This document shows, in pieces, positions 1 through 11,477 of a stretch of DNA of 64,000 nucleotides; position 1 is the first letter of the stretch, and every line of letters begins with the position of its first letter. The stretch is from positions 30,140,052 through 30,204,051 of the forward strand of contig CM026565.1 of assembly GCA_015143295.1 (NCBI GenBank). Reading direction: 5' to 3'. The notes beneath the pieces are model-generated. The model did not search any database, was not told the DNA's origin, and worked only from the letters and a program-made list of their open reading frames with translations. Both the position numbers and the translations under genes were made by a program. The DNA comes from Tetracentron sinense (Eukaryota > Streptophyta > Magnoliopsida > Trochodendrales > Trochodendraceae).

Positions 1-465
1 TCAATCTCCAGACAAACTCATGAGAATCAATCTTAATCTGCCCAAGTGAGACACACTGCCACTTAGACTAGTGGGAGGTGTTAGGCCACCTTTCATGAGT
101 TGAGATAATTTTTTACCCTTTTCAAAGTTTTTTTTTTTTGTTTGGGAAATAGTTAAGGTACCATGGATTCCATTTTTTATCCTAAGGCATCCACCACTTA
201 ACTTCAAAATTCAAGTCAACAAAAGCTGGGTAGTCACTAGCCGTTGAACTAATCCCATTTGAGTGTGATTGAAAATGCCCAACCTATTAATTGGAGTTTG
301 CGGCCGAGCACTGTGTAGATGCCAAAAACTATTAATAACAATAACAACTAAAACGTCATTTCTGTTATTATTATATATTAATGACCGATTGGCCTCCATG
401 ACAAATCTAACACGTCCTTTTGGTGGATTTATTAAATAAAACAATATAACATTATTATCATTATT

Positions 466-972
466 ATTAGATAGTAAAACATGTTGCATTGAGTTTTTTT
501 TTGACTTATCATCTGCCTACAATAGTAATCTTAAATCGGTTAGGCTGTTAGGGGTTAGTATTGGGCAAGTGAGTTCTTGCAACTCATTCCCAAGGGGATT
601 CGATCCCTAACCTCCCATATCTGGAGGCCACACCCCAACTACTGGCACAAGAGGGCGGGATATTATTGCATTGAGCATTAATTTTACTCTGTTGCTGTTT
701 TTGTTACATGTTAGTTTTCTGTTGTTTTGATAACTTAATACTTTTTGAGTTTCATGATAGATAAAGATCTGGTTGTAGTTCAGTAAAATATGCCTTATTA
801 TTATTTTTATTGTATGTTATTAGATAGTAAAACATGTTGCATTGAGCATTAATTTTACTCTGTTGGTGTTTTTGTTACATGTTAGTTTTCTGTATTTTTG
901 ATTACTTAATACTTTTTGAGTTTAATGATAGATAGAGATCTGGTTGTAGTTCAGCAAAATATGCCTTATTAC
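466..972. repeat. Imperfect tandem duplication, about 155 bp, first copy split by a SINE
   Basis: Two closely matching copies of a segment running from a 'tattagatagtaaaac' start to an 'atatgccttatta' end are seen, at 466-801 (interrupted by the SINE at 494-665) and 819-972. They differ by scattered substitutions. Because only the first copy carries the SINE, the duplication either predates the insertion or copied an empty allele. No coding potential is seen. Nothing else is recognised at 1-465 beyond low-complexity AT-rich DNA. Confidence 0.8.
494..665 (-). mobile_element. tRNA-derived SINE, family A, with target-site duplication
   Basis: Read on the minus strand, the element starts with a tRNA-like head. 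A box A-like segment (GCCAGTAGTTGGGG) is followed by a box B (GGGATCGAATCCC), a GAGTTGCAAGA motif and a 3' A-tail, seen as a T run at 494 on the plus strand. It is flanked by the 10-bp direct repeat TTGCATTGAG at 484-493 and 666-675, the mark of LINE-assisted retroposition. It is the same family as the element at 6834-7000. Confidence 0.82.
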
Positions 973-1254
973 AAGGGTAATTTAAAAATTATAATTATAA
1001 AGTGATAATTTAATTTGTTGAAAAATAGTGATCTCTTCCTTGGGTGCGAGGAGGGGACTATCCTCTTCTCTTTCACAAAGCCCTTTTCAATTATGATAAC
1101 TAGTTTTAATCATTGTGAATAAGAAAATGGAAACCGCATGACCCTTTTCCAAACAGACCACCCAATTGCTAAGTGACACATGGCAATGAAAATCTTATTT
1201 TATTTTTTGTCATTTTCTATTTCCCAAAAAAATTGAAATTTGATTAGAGTGGTC

Positions 1255-1745
1255 AGCTCCGAAGAGGACTTTGTGTAGGAGGGGAGCCGGGATTCTCGTC
1301 AAGGGGGCTAATAATGGGGATTTGGGAGCATAGGCGCCAAATATTTTTTTGAGGACAAATTGTCAGGATCATGCGCTTACCATTACACCAAAAGACCAGC
1401 CTTGTTGGGGAAAGCGCTATTTTATTTCCTTATACTAGCCTATTACGGGTCCCGGACGATTGGGTACGCCAAACACCTGTCGAGCTAGGGCTTACACTGT
1501 TTGAAGCCATCGTCCAGTGGTAGACTACTGGCACCCATAATGTCAACACAAATGTCACCTATTTGTGTCCGTTTGTAAGGAATATATTTTTTCTCACAAG
1601 TTTAAGAGGGCTAGAGCCCCCGTCCCCCAGGCTCTGCCCCTCTCCTAGGCTACACCGATATTTACTCTATATATAAATATATATTCCCAAAATTTCAGAG
1701 GGGTTCAGCCCCCTAGGCCCCATGTGGCTCCGTCCCTGACCTTGT
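1255..1745. repeat. Degenerate dispersed repeats, one tRNA-like, no gene
   Basis: On the minus strand around 1400-1255 a box A-like TTGGTGTAATGGTAAGCGC is followed by a box B-like GACGAGAATCCC, suggesting an old tRNA-derived SINE. At about 1692-1742 there is a segment (minus strand GGACGGAGCCACATGGGG) that recurs near 29864-29912, so it belongs to a dispersed family. Neither has clear ends or target duplications here. Open frames in the area are short and unrecognised. The stretch 1746-2340 holds only AT-rich DNA and the presumed promoter of the next gene. Confidence 0.4.
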
Positions 1746-2345
1746 GATCCTCTATCATAACTCATATGAATATTTTTTTCTTCACAAAAAAATAGGTTTA
1801 GATGCTTTAACCCTAATTAAAGAGAGTAATTAGGGGATACATGCCACAAAAAAAAAAGGAGAGACTATAAATCGCCTCGTCGGGCTCGTCGGGCTTAAGA
1901 GGCGATCATTTTCCTTTTGTTATATAAATATTTTTATATAATTCTCAACATGCCCATTGCGAGCTCCGGAACAAAGCTCCAAATGTAGTTAAATTCCTTT
2001 TTTTACCACATAATTATCAGAGAAAAATTGAAGCTCCTCATAATATATATGTCTTGTACCATTGTAAATTTACAAATTTAAAAGAAGGATAATTATATTT
2101 ATTATATTTTTTTAATTCCTAAAATATATGTTATTAATTTATATTTAAGTCCATTATTGCTTTATGGGAGATGTAGGTGTAATTTTACTAGCAAGTACTA
2201 AACTTTCAGTTCACCGACACAGCATATCCTCTTACTGCCTGTACGTGGGCCTTTCATCCCCTATATTACTTCATCTCTGAACCTCGCGTACTTTCAAGAT
2301 TCCTGAACACTTACAGGACCTTCTCTCTCTCTCTCTCCACACAAC

Positions 2346-3086
2346 ATGGTACAATCAAAGAAGTTCAGAGGCGTCAGGCAACGCCACTGGGGCTCTTGGG
2401 TCTCTGAAATTCGCCACCCATTACTGTAAGCTCACCCCACCATAGCTATATAACCTACCAAATATAAAACAAGCTTCGAAATATTGATATAATCTCTATT
2501 TTTATACTTAGTTTATCTGAATTTTCCAGTTTATGGACTTGTTTAATTGTGTTGTGTACTTAGGAAGAGAAGGGTGTGGCTAGGCACATTTGAGACGGCT
2601 GAGGCGGCGGCTAGAGCCTACGATGAGGCCGCCATTTTGATGAGCGGCCGAAATGCAAAGACCAACTTCCCGGTAGTAAATAATCCTACAGGAGATGCAA
2701 AGACTAGTAAGGATTTACTTTCATCTCCGACGGGGTTTTCATCGATCCTTAGTGCGAAGCTCCGGAGGTGTTGTAAGGCGCCATCTCCTTCCCTCACTTG
2801 CCTGAGGCTCGATACGGAGAATTCTCATATCGGAGTCTGGCAGAAGGGTGCGGGGGCACATTCCGATTCGAGTTGGGTCATGAAGGTTGAGCTTGGGAAG
2901 AATAAAGCTCAAGTCTCGGAGGCAGAATCGCCTTTATCGGAATCACCGGCAATAGCGGAGGCGCCGGTAGTTGGAGAAGTCAGGGATGAGGAGGAGAGGA
3001 TTGCCCTGCAAATGATAGAAGAGCTCTTAAACAGGAATTGTCCTAGTCCTTCAACTTCACATGGGGATGGGACCAATAATGGGTAG
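2346..3086 (+). CDS. SHINE/WIN1-type AP2/ERF transcription factor
   Basis: Two exons, 2346-2425 and 2564-3086, joined at GT-AG sites inside a leucine codon, encode 200 residues; Arabidopsis WIN1/SHN1 is about this size. The AP2/ERF DNA-binding domain covers about residues 7-63 ([20 protein letters not shown], then a [19 protein letters not shown] core). Val and His replace the usual Ala14 and Asp19 of ERF proteins, as is typical of the SHINE clade (group Va). A central cysteine-containing block ([18 protein letters not shown]) and a C-terminal [17 protein letters not shown] helix match the clade's 'mm' and 'cm' motifs. Members activate cuticle wax and cutin genes in epidermal nuclei. The ATG is the first in the exon, after a CT-rich leader. 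An AATAAA lies at 3203-3208, about 120 bp past the stop. Which SHN paralogue this is cannot be decided here. Confidence 0.95.
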
Positions 3087-3886
3087 TCATTATCATGGAA
3101 TACCTAATTTGTTAGTTTAATATTGGTATTATGTTGTCTTTGGCCTCCACAAATGAACTTGTGTGGCTAAGCAAATAGAGAAGTTATTGTAAAAATCTAC
3201 AAAATAAATGGAATTGTGTTTGCAATTTCTTTCTCCACACCTTTAGTTGTTCTTTGAATTTTATCTCTTTTTTTTCATCTTCATCTTCTTTTATCTTGAA
3301 TTTGGGAGTTTGGGCTTTGCTAGTGCTAACTATATAATGGTAATCCCATGTGATCATCTGTTGATCCAATGAATTCAAAAAATATATATATTAATAATCA
3401 CCAAGTGTAGTAGTTTTGATATTTTTTCAGGGTTCTTCATGTTCTTGTTCATTTGTTCTAACATGTTATCATGTAAGCTCTTTCTCTCTCTCTCCATTAA
3501 AATCCATACAAGTTAAAAGATATGTAAGAAATGAAAGGAATGTACTGGTTAATTTCCACCAGAAGCCAGAAACATAAGTAGTGTGCTAAGTATTTTTCAC
3601 TGTATAATGACGAGCTAGGGATTACAGAAACTAACATGAAGTAAGGCAAAACTTTTTTTTCCCTGGTGTCAACGTTATTTACCTACTGTTAGTAGGCAAA
3701 ACCATTGAGTTGGACATTGGTCTTGATTTCCTTCTTGGAGTATAACACCACAGAGGAATGCTAGACCCAGTGGCAGGATTTAAAAATCTTCTAAACCTTC
3801 TCTTACTGTTAGAGTGACTCGTGTCATTGCTATACCGGCCAATTACCCTTACCATTAGTTAAAACAACTACTTTCTTTTCTTTTAA

Positions 3887-4207
3887 GGTCTGTTATTTTG
3901 GTGGAACTTTTAAAGTTTAGAACTTTCATAGTTTCATGCCTAATTTTACTTAATGTCTAGGACTATATTATTCCATAGAGTGCAAAAGTTCTGAAAATAT
4001 GGAACTTTCGAGTTTTATCCAAAATTCTGGATGTTTTAAGTTCCATCCATGTGGAACTTTTTATTAAATTGAGCCCAATATTAAATATGAGATACCATTG
4101 TATAAAAGAGTTAGAAACCCTCTCCCCTCTCCTCCCCGACTCTTGCATCTTGTTCCAAAATATTAATGTTCCATACTTTTAAAAGTTCCACCAAAAGAAC
4201 GGAGTCT
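3887..4207. mobile_element. Tourist/PIF-Harbinger-like MITE, about 320 bp
   Basis: The left end reads GGTCTGTTATTTTGGTGGAA and the right end, reverse-complemented, reads AGACTCCGTTCTTTTGGTGG, giving terminal inverted repeats of about 30 bp. TTAAGG occurs at both junctions, compatible with a 3-4 bp TAA/TTAA target duplication. The interior repeats the 'gttccatac' type of motif and has no coding capacity. A one-sided relative starts near 37897. The ends could shift by a base or two. Confidence 0.7.
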
Positions 4208-4209
4208 TA

Positions 4210-6470
4210 AGGATTTCAATCCGTTGCAAAAGTAACCTGTAAAAGTAATAACATGTGTCGCTTTATTGGTGTGAACTTGAAACTCTACAATTGGGGCTAG
4301 AATTAGAAAGCTTGTTCCTATTTTTGAGCTGTGTAAAGTGGAACTTGTATTGGTCAATATTCCCTTATCAATGAAATATTGTTGGACTGATATTAACATT
4401 AAATTATATACTTTCATTTTTAATTTAGACATTAATAGATTATCACTTGGAGACATATTCTTGTATTACATGCAGATATATACAAAATCTGCGAGAAATT
4501 AACCATTTTTATTATTATTGATAAGGCAGATCAAAGAAATGCATTAAAAGAGAGGATAATTGAAGTGCAGATTCATAAAAAGGCAAGAGCCAAAGGAAAA
4601 ACAAGGGAAATGGAATAAGCTATAATCATTTGTCTCTATCAACACAATGATAAGAACTTTAAACATAAACATTTAAAACAAATGTTGATTATATTGATAA
4701 AGACAATCGGATTTCCCTTTATCAATAATGAACACCAATGAAAAAAACAAGCGAAACCTCAAATCATTATAGTTTTGACTTAGAAACGACGTGATTATGA
4801 CTACTGAAAAAATCAAGAACATAATAAATTGGTCGTTAGAAATGTCGTAAATTATAAGAAAAAACAATCAAACAATGGAATAATGATGACTATCATGTTA
4901 TTGATGATTGAAGACTAGCATAAGACATGTGAGCAAACCATAAAAAAAATGGAATAGACATCAATTTTAAACTGTGAGCAACTACTTAAAATTTTAATCA
5001 TCTTGCACATAACTGATTATCACTTGAAGGCATCTAAGGCTGTAATAAGCAGATATATGTCAATTGTATGAAGTAACAACCCTTTTAATGTACCTTTTTT
5101 TATAAAAAAAAATTTGATGTAGAAATATAATAAAGATGAGATCTCTAACTTTCACAGGTTGACAAGAACATTATCCTTAAATGTCGAAACGTGGATTACG
5201 TCGGTATAAACAATTAGCTGCCTCTAGACAAAGAACTTTTATCGAAAAAAGGGAAGCATCAAATCGTTATAATTTTGAGATTTAAGAAGTGCTTGATTAA
5301 GACTACAGGAATGATTGAGTACATAACAAACTAGCCATTATAGACAACTTTAATCATAAATTAAATTTTGAGCTGGGTATGATGCACAACAGAAAGCGAA
5401 CCATAAAAGATGAAAAATAATGTGATACAACCGATTCAAATTAACTCCATATTGTGGCAACGTCAAAATAACAGTAGATGGGAAAAACTTGGTTAATGAA
5501 ACCTCTACTACTCAAGAGGAAAAACATAATTTAAAAAATAAAAAAAATTAGGGAACTCTTCAATGATTTTTACTTTGAATATCATGTTCCATCTGAGTCT
5601 CATAGGTGTGACGCCTCTCTAAAATTAAGTATCTGATGATCCATTTCGAGATTAAAGAGTATAAATGAATGGTAGTTAGAGCTTTCAAGCACATTGGTAC
5701 ATTGAAGTTTCGAATTTTAGTATTAAAGTCCATGTGGTGGAGATTCATTTAAATTAAGGCTAAGGTACTGCTAACAAGATCATAAAGGCTAAAATGACCC
5801 AAAGAGGGGACAGCTCAAGTAGTTGGTTGATCATTAATGTCTCATCTTCATTGAGAAAGCTATCTTTAGTTGCAGTTTTATATGATAAATTACACTTTGT
5901 TGGGGTTTTTTTGTATTGGTTAGGTGAGTGGAAAGTGGCATTTGATGTGGATTTAATTTGCTACAAGAGTTAGGTAACTGTGTTCTTCTCTAAGAGTGGT
6001 TGAATGATCTATGGTGTTCATGAATCCCTTCTAAATTGCATGTTATGGTGGGCCTCATTTTGTCCAAGTTGTGGTCCAACAAAATTTAATGCCTTTGTTA
6101 GGACTTCATTAGTTTCCCTCCATGCATATTTTCAGATGGGTTTGCTTAGATGTGCTTTCTGTTCAATTTCCTTAATACATTGATAAAAATCTATATATAT
6201 TATAATTGATCTAGACCCTTCATTTGTTAGATGACTAGTGTCCTTCCAAAGACTTCTCAACTCCTTTTTGCGAATGTGATCTTGCTTGTGGTGGGGCATT
6301 CCTTTGATGAGCTGTAGTCTTTAATTTGCACTAGTGGGTCCATCATATTAAATCAAGTCAAGAGGTAGAAGAACTACAAAAGGAGTGAATAAAAACTAGG
6401 TCAATGGTAGGGGGAAAAGTCTACATATTAGATGGTTAAGATAATCCGACCAACCATCTTGTGATTTTAA
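4210..6470. other. AT-rich intergenic DNA, no gene recognised
   Basis: No frame here resembles a known protein, and no tRNA, microsatellite or clear transposon end was found. Open frames are short, lysine- or phenylalanine-rich, and look like chance reading of AT-rich DNA. Confidence 0.6.
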
Positions 6471-6477
6471 ATCATTA

Positions 6478-6722
6478 GGCCCTTATTTGGAAACAGATAG
6501 GCACATAAATGCCTTTTTATCATTACCCCACAAAGGCCTTCTTATATTTGAGCCACATAGGCCCTTATTTGGCTCATGAGAAGCCTTCTTTTATTTTGCC
6601 CTCATAGGCCCTTATTTAGTTCACGAGAAGTCTTCTTTTATTTCACCCTTATTTGGCTCACGAGAGGCCTTCTTTTATTAGGCCCACATAGGCCATTATT
6701 CGGCTCATAGGCCCTACTCTTC
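6478..6722. repeat. Minisatellite, about 45-65 bp unit, four degenerate copies
   Basis: A unit containing 'cataggcccttatttggctca', 'gagaagccttcttttatt' and a short spacer recurs four times with substitutions and small length changes. It is likely a local tandem expansion. No coding capacity. Confidence 0.65.
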
Positions 6723-6833
6723 TAAGTCCATTTGAGGCTCATTTATTTTTAGGGATTAATTATGAAAACGAGCTATAAGAAACAACCCCAAAATATACAA
6801 TTTTCAAACTACCCATCATGTTATAAGACATAC

Positions 6834-7000
6834 CCCCGCCTCTTGCGTGAGTGGTAGGGGTGTGGCCTTCAATGGAGGGAGGTCGGGGGATCCAATCCCC
6901 CCAAGGGTATGAGTTGCAAGAGCTCCAATGCCCAAGATAACAACTGATGTTCTGACCGTAGTAAAGTAGATAAATGATGCCTAGACCAAAAAAAAAAATT
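6834..7000 (+). mobile_element. tRNA-derived SINE, family A, intact, 15-bp target duplication
   Basis: A tRNA-like head (box A-like GCGTGAGTGGTAGGGG, box B-like GGGGGATCCAATCCCCC) is followed by the shared GAGTTGCAAGAGCTC motif and ends in an A-rich tail. It is flanked by the exact 15-bp direct repeat TGTTATAAGACATAC at 6819-6833 and 7001-7015. It shares its body with the reverse copy at 494-665 and its 3' half with the fragment at 29712-29800. Confidence 0.88.
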
Positions 7001-7201
7001 TGTTATAAGACATACTTTGTGTTGCACTGGTTATACATATTCCATCGGAGCTGTTCATGGTTTATCTCTCATTTTTATTCATACAACTAGAAACGCTGAT
7101 GACTAACACAGAGAAATGATGTTGTAGACAAAAAAAAAGCTTTCAGCAACTCATTAATGGAACGTGGAGCTGGCAACTCCATGAATAATTTTCAATCCAC
7201 A

Positions 7202-7600
7202 ATCATAGTTACCAAATATAATACGGCAATGATTCATTGGGAAAATACGGGTAATATGGTAAAAACAAGATAAAGTATGGGAAAATTAAAAAAATAATTA
7301 ATAATTATAAATATATAAAAATCATGATATTAACTAATAACAATCACTTAATATGGAATATATGTTTAACATGGTAAAAGATGACAACAATACGCGTACT
7401 GTACGCATTTAATACGTAATTTGTATATTAAACAAATATTATGGGACGATATGCGTATAATACGTAACATGGTAAAAATATGTCATTTTAAATGATGACC
7501 CCTTAAAAAGTATTATATGGGTATAATACACATGTTTGGTAAATATGATTGGAATAAAGTACGAACCACAACAGGAGCTATTTGTTGTTCCCTTGTGTTG
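7202..7600. repeat. Dispersed repeat R1, copy 1 (direct repeat of 9719-10110)
   Basis: About 390 bp from 'aatcatagttaccaa' to 'acaggagctatttgttgttcc' is repeated in the same orientation at 9719-10110 with scattered substitutions. It is AT-rich and full of 'atacg' and 'ggtataatac' motifs. It has no recognised protein. It may be the terminal part of a larger unclassified element spanning 7.2-10.3 kb. Confidence 0.8.
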
Positions 7601-8017
7601 AATCTGAGGATTTAGAAGCTTCTTAATCTGGATAGATGATTGTATCGTTGTCTTCGATGACTGGTTCACCTTGTCTAAGCTTTCAGATGGATCATCTTCT
7701 CCAAGCTCCTCCTCTGTAATTTATGGGTTATTCTGCAAACCTTGAAGGAGTTCAGTTACACTACATTAGCTTGAACTTCTCCAGGATTCCTGAAAGGATG
7801 AGATAACAAATAGAGGGAAAAGATTTGGAACATGATCTAGAGAGAGACTAGAGGGAACAGTGAAAAAAGTATGTTGATTTGACAGCTCTTCTCTTAAGAA
7901 CGCTCAAGAACACACTCAAGATCTCTGAAAAAGAATCTCTTCTAAAGTCTCTAGAAGAAGTCAGAAATTTCTAAGTCTCAAAAGTATTTCCTTTCAAGAT
8001 ACCTAAAATCATCCGGG

Positions 8018-8036
8018 TCTTCCTCTATTTATAGAG
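8018..8036 (-). promoter_or_regulatory. Possible minus-strand core promoter (TATA box)
   Basis: On the minus strand CTCTATAAATAGAGGA is a strong TATA-box context, preceded by GATCAAGGATTTTT. It lies between the two copies of repeat R1, so it may be the promoter of an old retroelement or pararetrovirus-like repeat that fills 7.6-9.3 kb. No reverse transcriptase, capsid or primer-binding site was recognised nearby, so the element class is unknown. Confidence 0.35.
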
Positions 8037-9280
8037 AAAAATCCTTGATCAACCAATGATCTCATATCAGAACATTATCTCCTATAAAAATATCTTTGAT
8101 GTGACAGCTAACAAATCCTTACGCATGCCAACTATACTCTGTTAAGTGGAGTCATTCTGTTAAAATATGGATGTATTCTGTTAAGTGGACTCTATCTATT
8201 AAATGGAACGTGTTCTATTGAGAAAGAGTTGTCAGCTCATCCAAACCACCGTAACTAACTTTCAGTTTAATCCTTTAAATTGTTCTGACCTAAAACAATC
8301 CTTTGGATACATTCTTCAAATGTTAAAAGAGTAAACTTCTTCAAGAAGGAGTTTATCTACTTTAACAAATTCCCCCATAGCCCTCTAAACAATATCTCAT
8401 AATCCTTCGCCAGATATATACATATATAAATCATCGTACACCAAAGGCGGGTCATACGCCTTTGGGATACCTTGTTTCAGAGAAATCAGAAGTGTTTGAT
8501 GAGGGTACCATTCTCAGGGTGGATACGATATCCACCTTTAGGCCTCAATCATCTAGTACAAGAAAATAAGACTATGGAGACCACGTTTTCCTCCAATAGC
8601 TCACAGGGAAATGAGGCAAGATACATTCCAGAATTCTCTCTTGACTTTTAGCCCCAGAAGTAATCCATACTTTGTTGGAATAGAATATGGGAGGAACACA
8701 CACTCATTCCCACGAGAAAGGCAATCAGTACCTTTACCCTTGACAAGGAAATAGGGTACATAGTGATCTGAATCCACCGAATCCTTATGGAGACGAGGCT
8801 GAACCGGTAACCTCCTTTTTCGTCTTAACAGAGCATGACTCCTTCGAGCTTTTGATCAACATAAGCTCGCAACGCCATTGATTCAAGACCTGTCTCAAAG
8901 AATAGAATATCATGATGACGTTAGAAATATTCAGTTATTTGATTCTACTGAAATCTTACCAATGACGAATTTGGTCCTGATAGAGTATGGCTCCTTTATG
9001 CTTTTTATCAAAATTCGAAAGCTTATCAGTTGATCAAAATTTGTTCATTTGATGATACCATCCGTTAAATATTCAACTACTTCAATCATGAAAGCGTATT
9101 ACGTGAATCAGCATACTCCAAATTCGGATCTTATTCTCAAATGTGGCATACTTTAAGGTATCTGAACATTCTAGATCATCATAATCTTTATCCACGTGGC
9201 TTCTAACTAGTTCAAATTTTGATCTGACTAGGAAATATCTTCCACGTGTCAACACATCATTTTTCATCATCAACACTTTG

Positions 9281-9690
9281 TCGCTTTCATATGTTAATCA
9301 AAAGTCAAATATATATCCACCTTCTAAAGGCAAGGAGAAAACACATTTAGAAGGTATGCAATATTCTCTTAAAAGGGTTGGGGACAATCCCGCACATGAT
9401 TATCCTGGACTTACCTAGTGTGGCGGGTTACAGGGTCTTGTCGCACCCTCGGGGATTAGTCTTGACCCAAAGGGTTGGGGACATCTCGAGTTATAAAAAA
9501 AAATATTCTCTTAAAAAAAAAATAAGGTTTTTCATTTGCTCCCTAAACCCATGATATTTTGTACTACCTAATCAATCTTCATAAATTCATGATCACCAAT
9601 TACTAGCTTGATGGCAAGAAGTGTGTCCTCCAAGTGCAAGGGTAACTCCATGAATAATTTTCAATCCACAAGTATTGGAGGGGCAGCATA
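9281..9690. repeat. Dispersed repeat R2, copy 1, interrupted by a SINE
   Basis: The segment from 'ttcatatgttaatcaaaagt' to 'gtgtcctccaagtgcaa' is repeated in the same orientation at about 10126-10341. This copy carries the SINE at 9375-9501 and the other does not, which gives a clean empty-site comparison. With R1 it shows that a block of several hundred bases was duplicated within 3 kb. Confidence 0.8.
9375..9501 (+). mobile_element. SINE (family B, 5'-truncated) with 15-bp target duplication
   Basis: A short insert containing 'cttgtcgcaccctcggggattagtc' ends in an A run and is bracketed by the direct repeat AATATTCTCTTAAAA at 9360-9374 and 9502-9516. The empty site is preserved in the second copy of repeat R2 near 10203. 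The body matches the SINE-like sequences in both arms of the palindrome at 39.3-41.2 kb. Confidence 0.82.
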
Positions 9691-9718
9691 AGAATAATAG
9701 ATTAATGTGGATATCAAA

Positions 9719-10110
9719 ATCATAGTTACCAATTATAATACAACAATGATTCATTGGGAAAATACGGGTGATATGGTAAAAACAAGATAAAGTACGGGAA
9801 AATTAAAAAATAATTAATAATTATAAATAAATAAAAATCATGATATTAACTAATAACAACCACTTAATACGGAATATACGTTTAACATGGTAAAAATATG
9901 GCAACAATATGCGTATTGTATGCATTTAATACGTAATTCATATATTAAACGAGTATTATACGACGATATGTGTATAATACATAACACAGTAAAAGTAAGC
10001 CGTTTCAAAAGATGAGTCGATGACCCTTTAAAAAATATTATACGGGTATAATACACATGTGTTGGTAACTATGAGTGGAATAAAGTATGAACCACAACAG
10101 GAGTTATTTG
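9719..10110. repeat. Dispersed repeat R1, copy 2
   Basis: Second copy of the segment described at 7202-7600, same orientation, differing by point changes and small indels. It is followed directly by the second copy of R2 (about 10126-10341), whereas the first copies of R1 and R2 are about 1.7 kb apart. Confidence 0.8.
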
Positions 10111-10402
10111 TTGTTCCTTTGTTTGGCTTTCATAAGTTAATCAAAAGTGGAATATATATTGACCTTCTAAAGGCAAGGAGAAAGCACCCTTAGAAGGTAT
10201 GCAATATTCTCTTTAAAAAAAATAAGGTTTTTCATTTACTCCCTAAACCCATGATATTTTGTACTGCCTAATCAATCTCCATAAATCCATCACCAATTAC
10301 TAGCTTGATGGCAAGAAGTGTGTCCTCCAAGTGCAAAGGCTAGAAGTCTAATTTAGGGATATTAACACAACTAATCATGGTTGCAAGCTAATAGTAATAG
10401 TA

Positions 10403-10847
10403 AGGATGGCAACGGGCTGGGTTAATTGGTTAACCTACCCCGCCACAACCCTATTGGGACGCGTTTGGGGAGTTCTTAAATGGGGTAAGGGCGGGTTTGG
10501 GATTGAAGGGTCAAACTTAAACCCGACTTGGGTTTGAGCTGGGAATGAGATTTAAATCAACCTGTCTCGACCTGTTTATAATACAAATTTAATATTCTAC
10601 ACTTAAATTAATCTTAAAATTACATCAATATATTACTTATAATATGAAATATCAAACCGCCCTATTCTGGCCCGACTAGAATAATGTTTAATGAGACGGG
10701 AGTCACGGGACGTAATGAGGATGGGTTAAGAAGGGTTTTGATCAATCAGAACCAGCCTGCCCCAGGTTTGAGATGGGAACGAGGAGTAGGAGTTTTGCCA
10801 TTAGGGGCGGAGTAGGGTTGGGGGCACCATTTCCATCCTTAAATATT
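10403..10847. mobile_element. Probable hAT-type MITE, about 440 bp
   Basis: The ends GGATGGCAACGGGC and, reverse-complemented, GGATGGAAATGGTGCC form imperfect inverted repeats of the 'GGATGGCAA' type common in plant hAT MITEs. The interior is GC-richer than its surroundings and contains repeated 'gggtttggga' and 'gggcggg' words. No convincing 8-bp target duplication was found, so the ends are approximate. The stretch 10848-11480 holds no recognised gene. Confidence 0.5.
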
Positions 10848-11477
10848 AGGAATTTAGGATACTCAATTGGTTAGGCATTAAAAACGACCACCTGGATGAG
10901 ACTCGAATTTGGACCTCTCACTACACTGCCCGTCATCCGACGGAAGGGCAAGTGTGTCAAAATATTGGGAATGCAAGAAGTATAATCATTCAAAATCCAC
11001 TCGCTCTAAGTACTACGATATGCTGGGTGCTTTATTATACGTACAAGAAAGTTCACCGGAAATGCCACAACGTTCAAGGAGAGGGAACTAGAAAAGAAAA
11101 TGATGCTTGCCGTCCTCTTCTCAAATTCCGAAGGCAACATCCTGTCTAATAGTACACAAGATCTCCTCCATCGACCTCTCAACTCATCAATCCTAAACTT
11201 ATTCACAGTTTCTAGTGTTTGCTTTTATCTCATCCAAATCACCTGTTTTGTCATAGTATAAATGTGATTAATTGGTTTTGAATGCATCTTTATTCACTAT
11301 AATCTTTCTTTCGCTTATTTTGATTGTATTTTTTGTGTAATTTAATCAGTTATGTTTTTCACGGAAATGGATCTATGCTATGCAGTAAGGAATTGTAGTA
11401 CTTAGTAGAAGTCATTAAATTTACTATGGTTTGTGTGATTGAGTAATTTTGTTGAGCAATTATGTGGGAGTGATTGT

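Noticed and set aside
211-489. 92-residue minus-strand frame
   Set aside because: Asn/Ile-rich chance frame in AT-rich DNA, with no family resemblance; overlaps trinucleotide-like repeats.
1374-1400. tRNA gene on the minus strand
   Set aside because: Box A and box B-like motifs exist but no cloverleaf with acceptor-stem pairing could be drawn; treated as a SINE relic.
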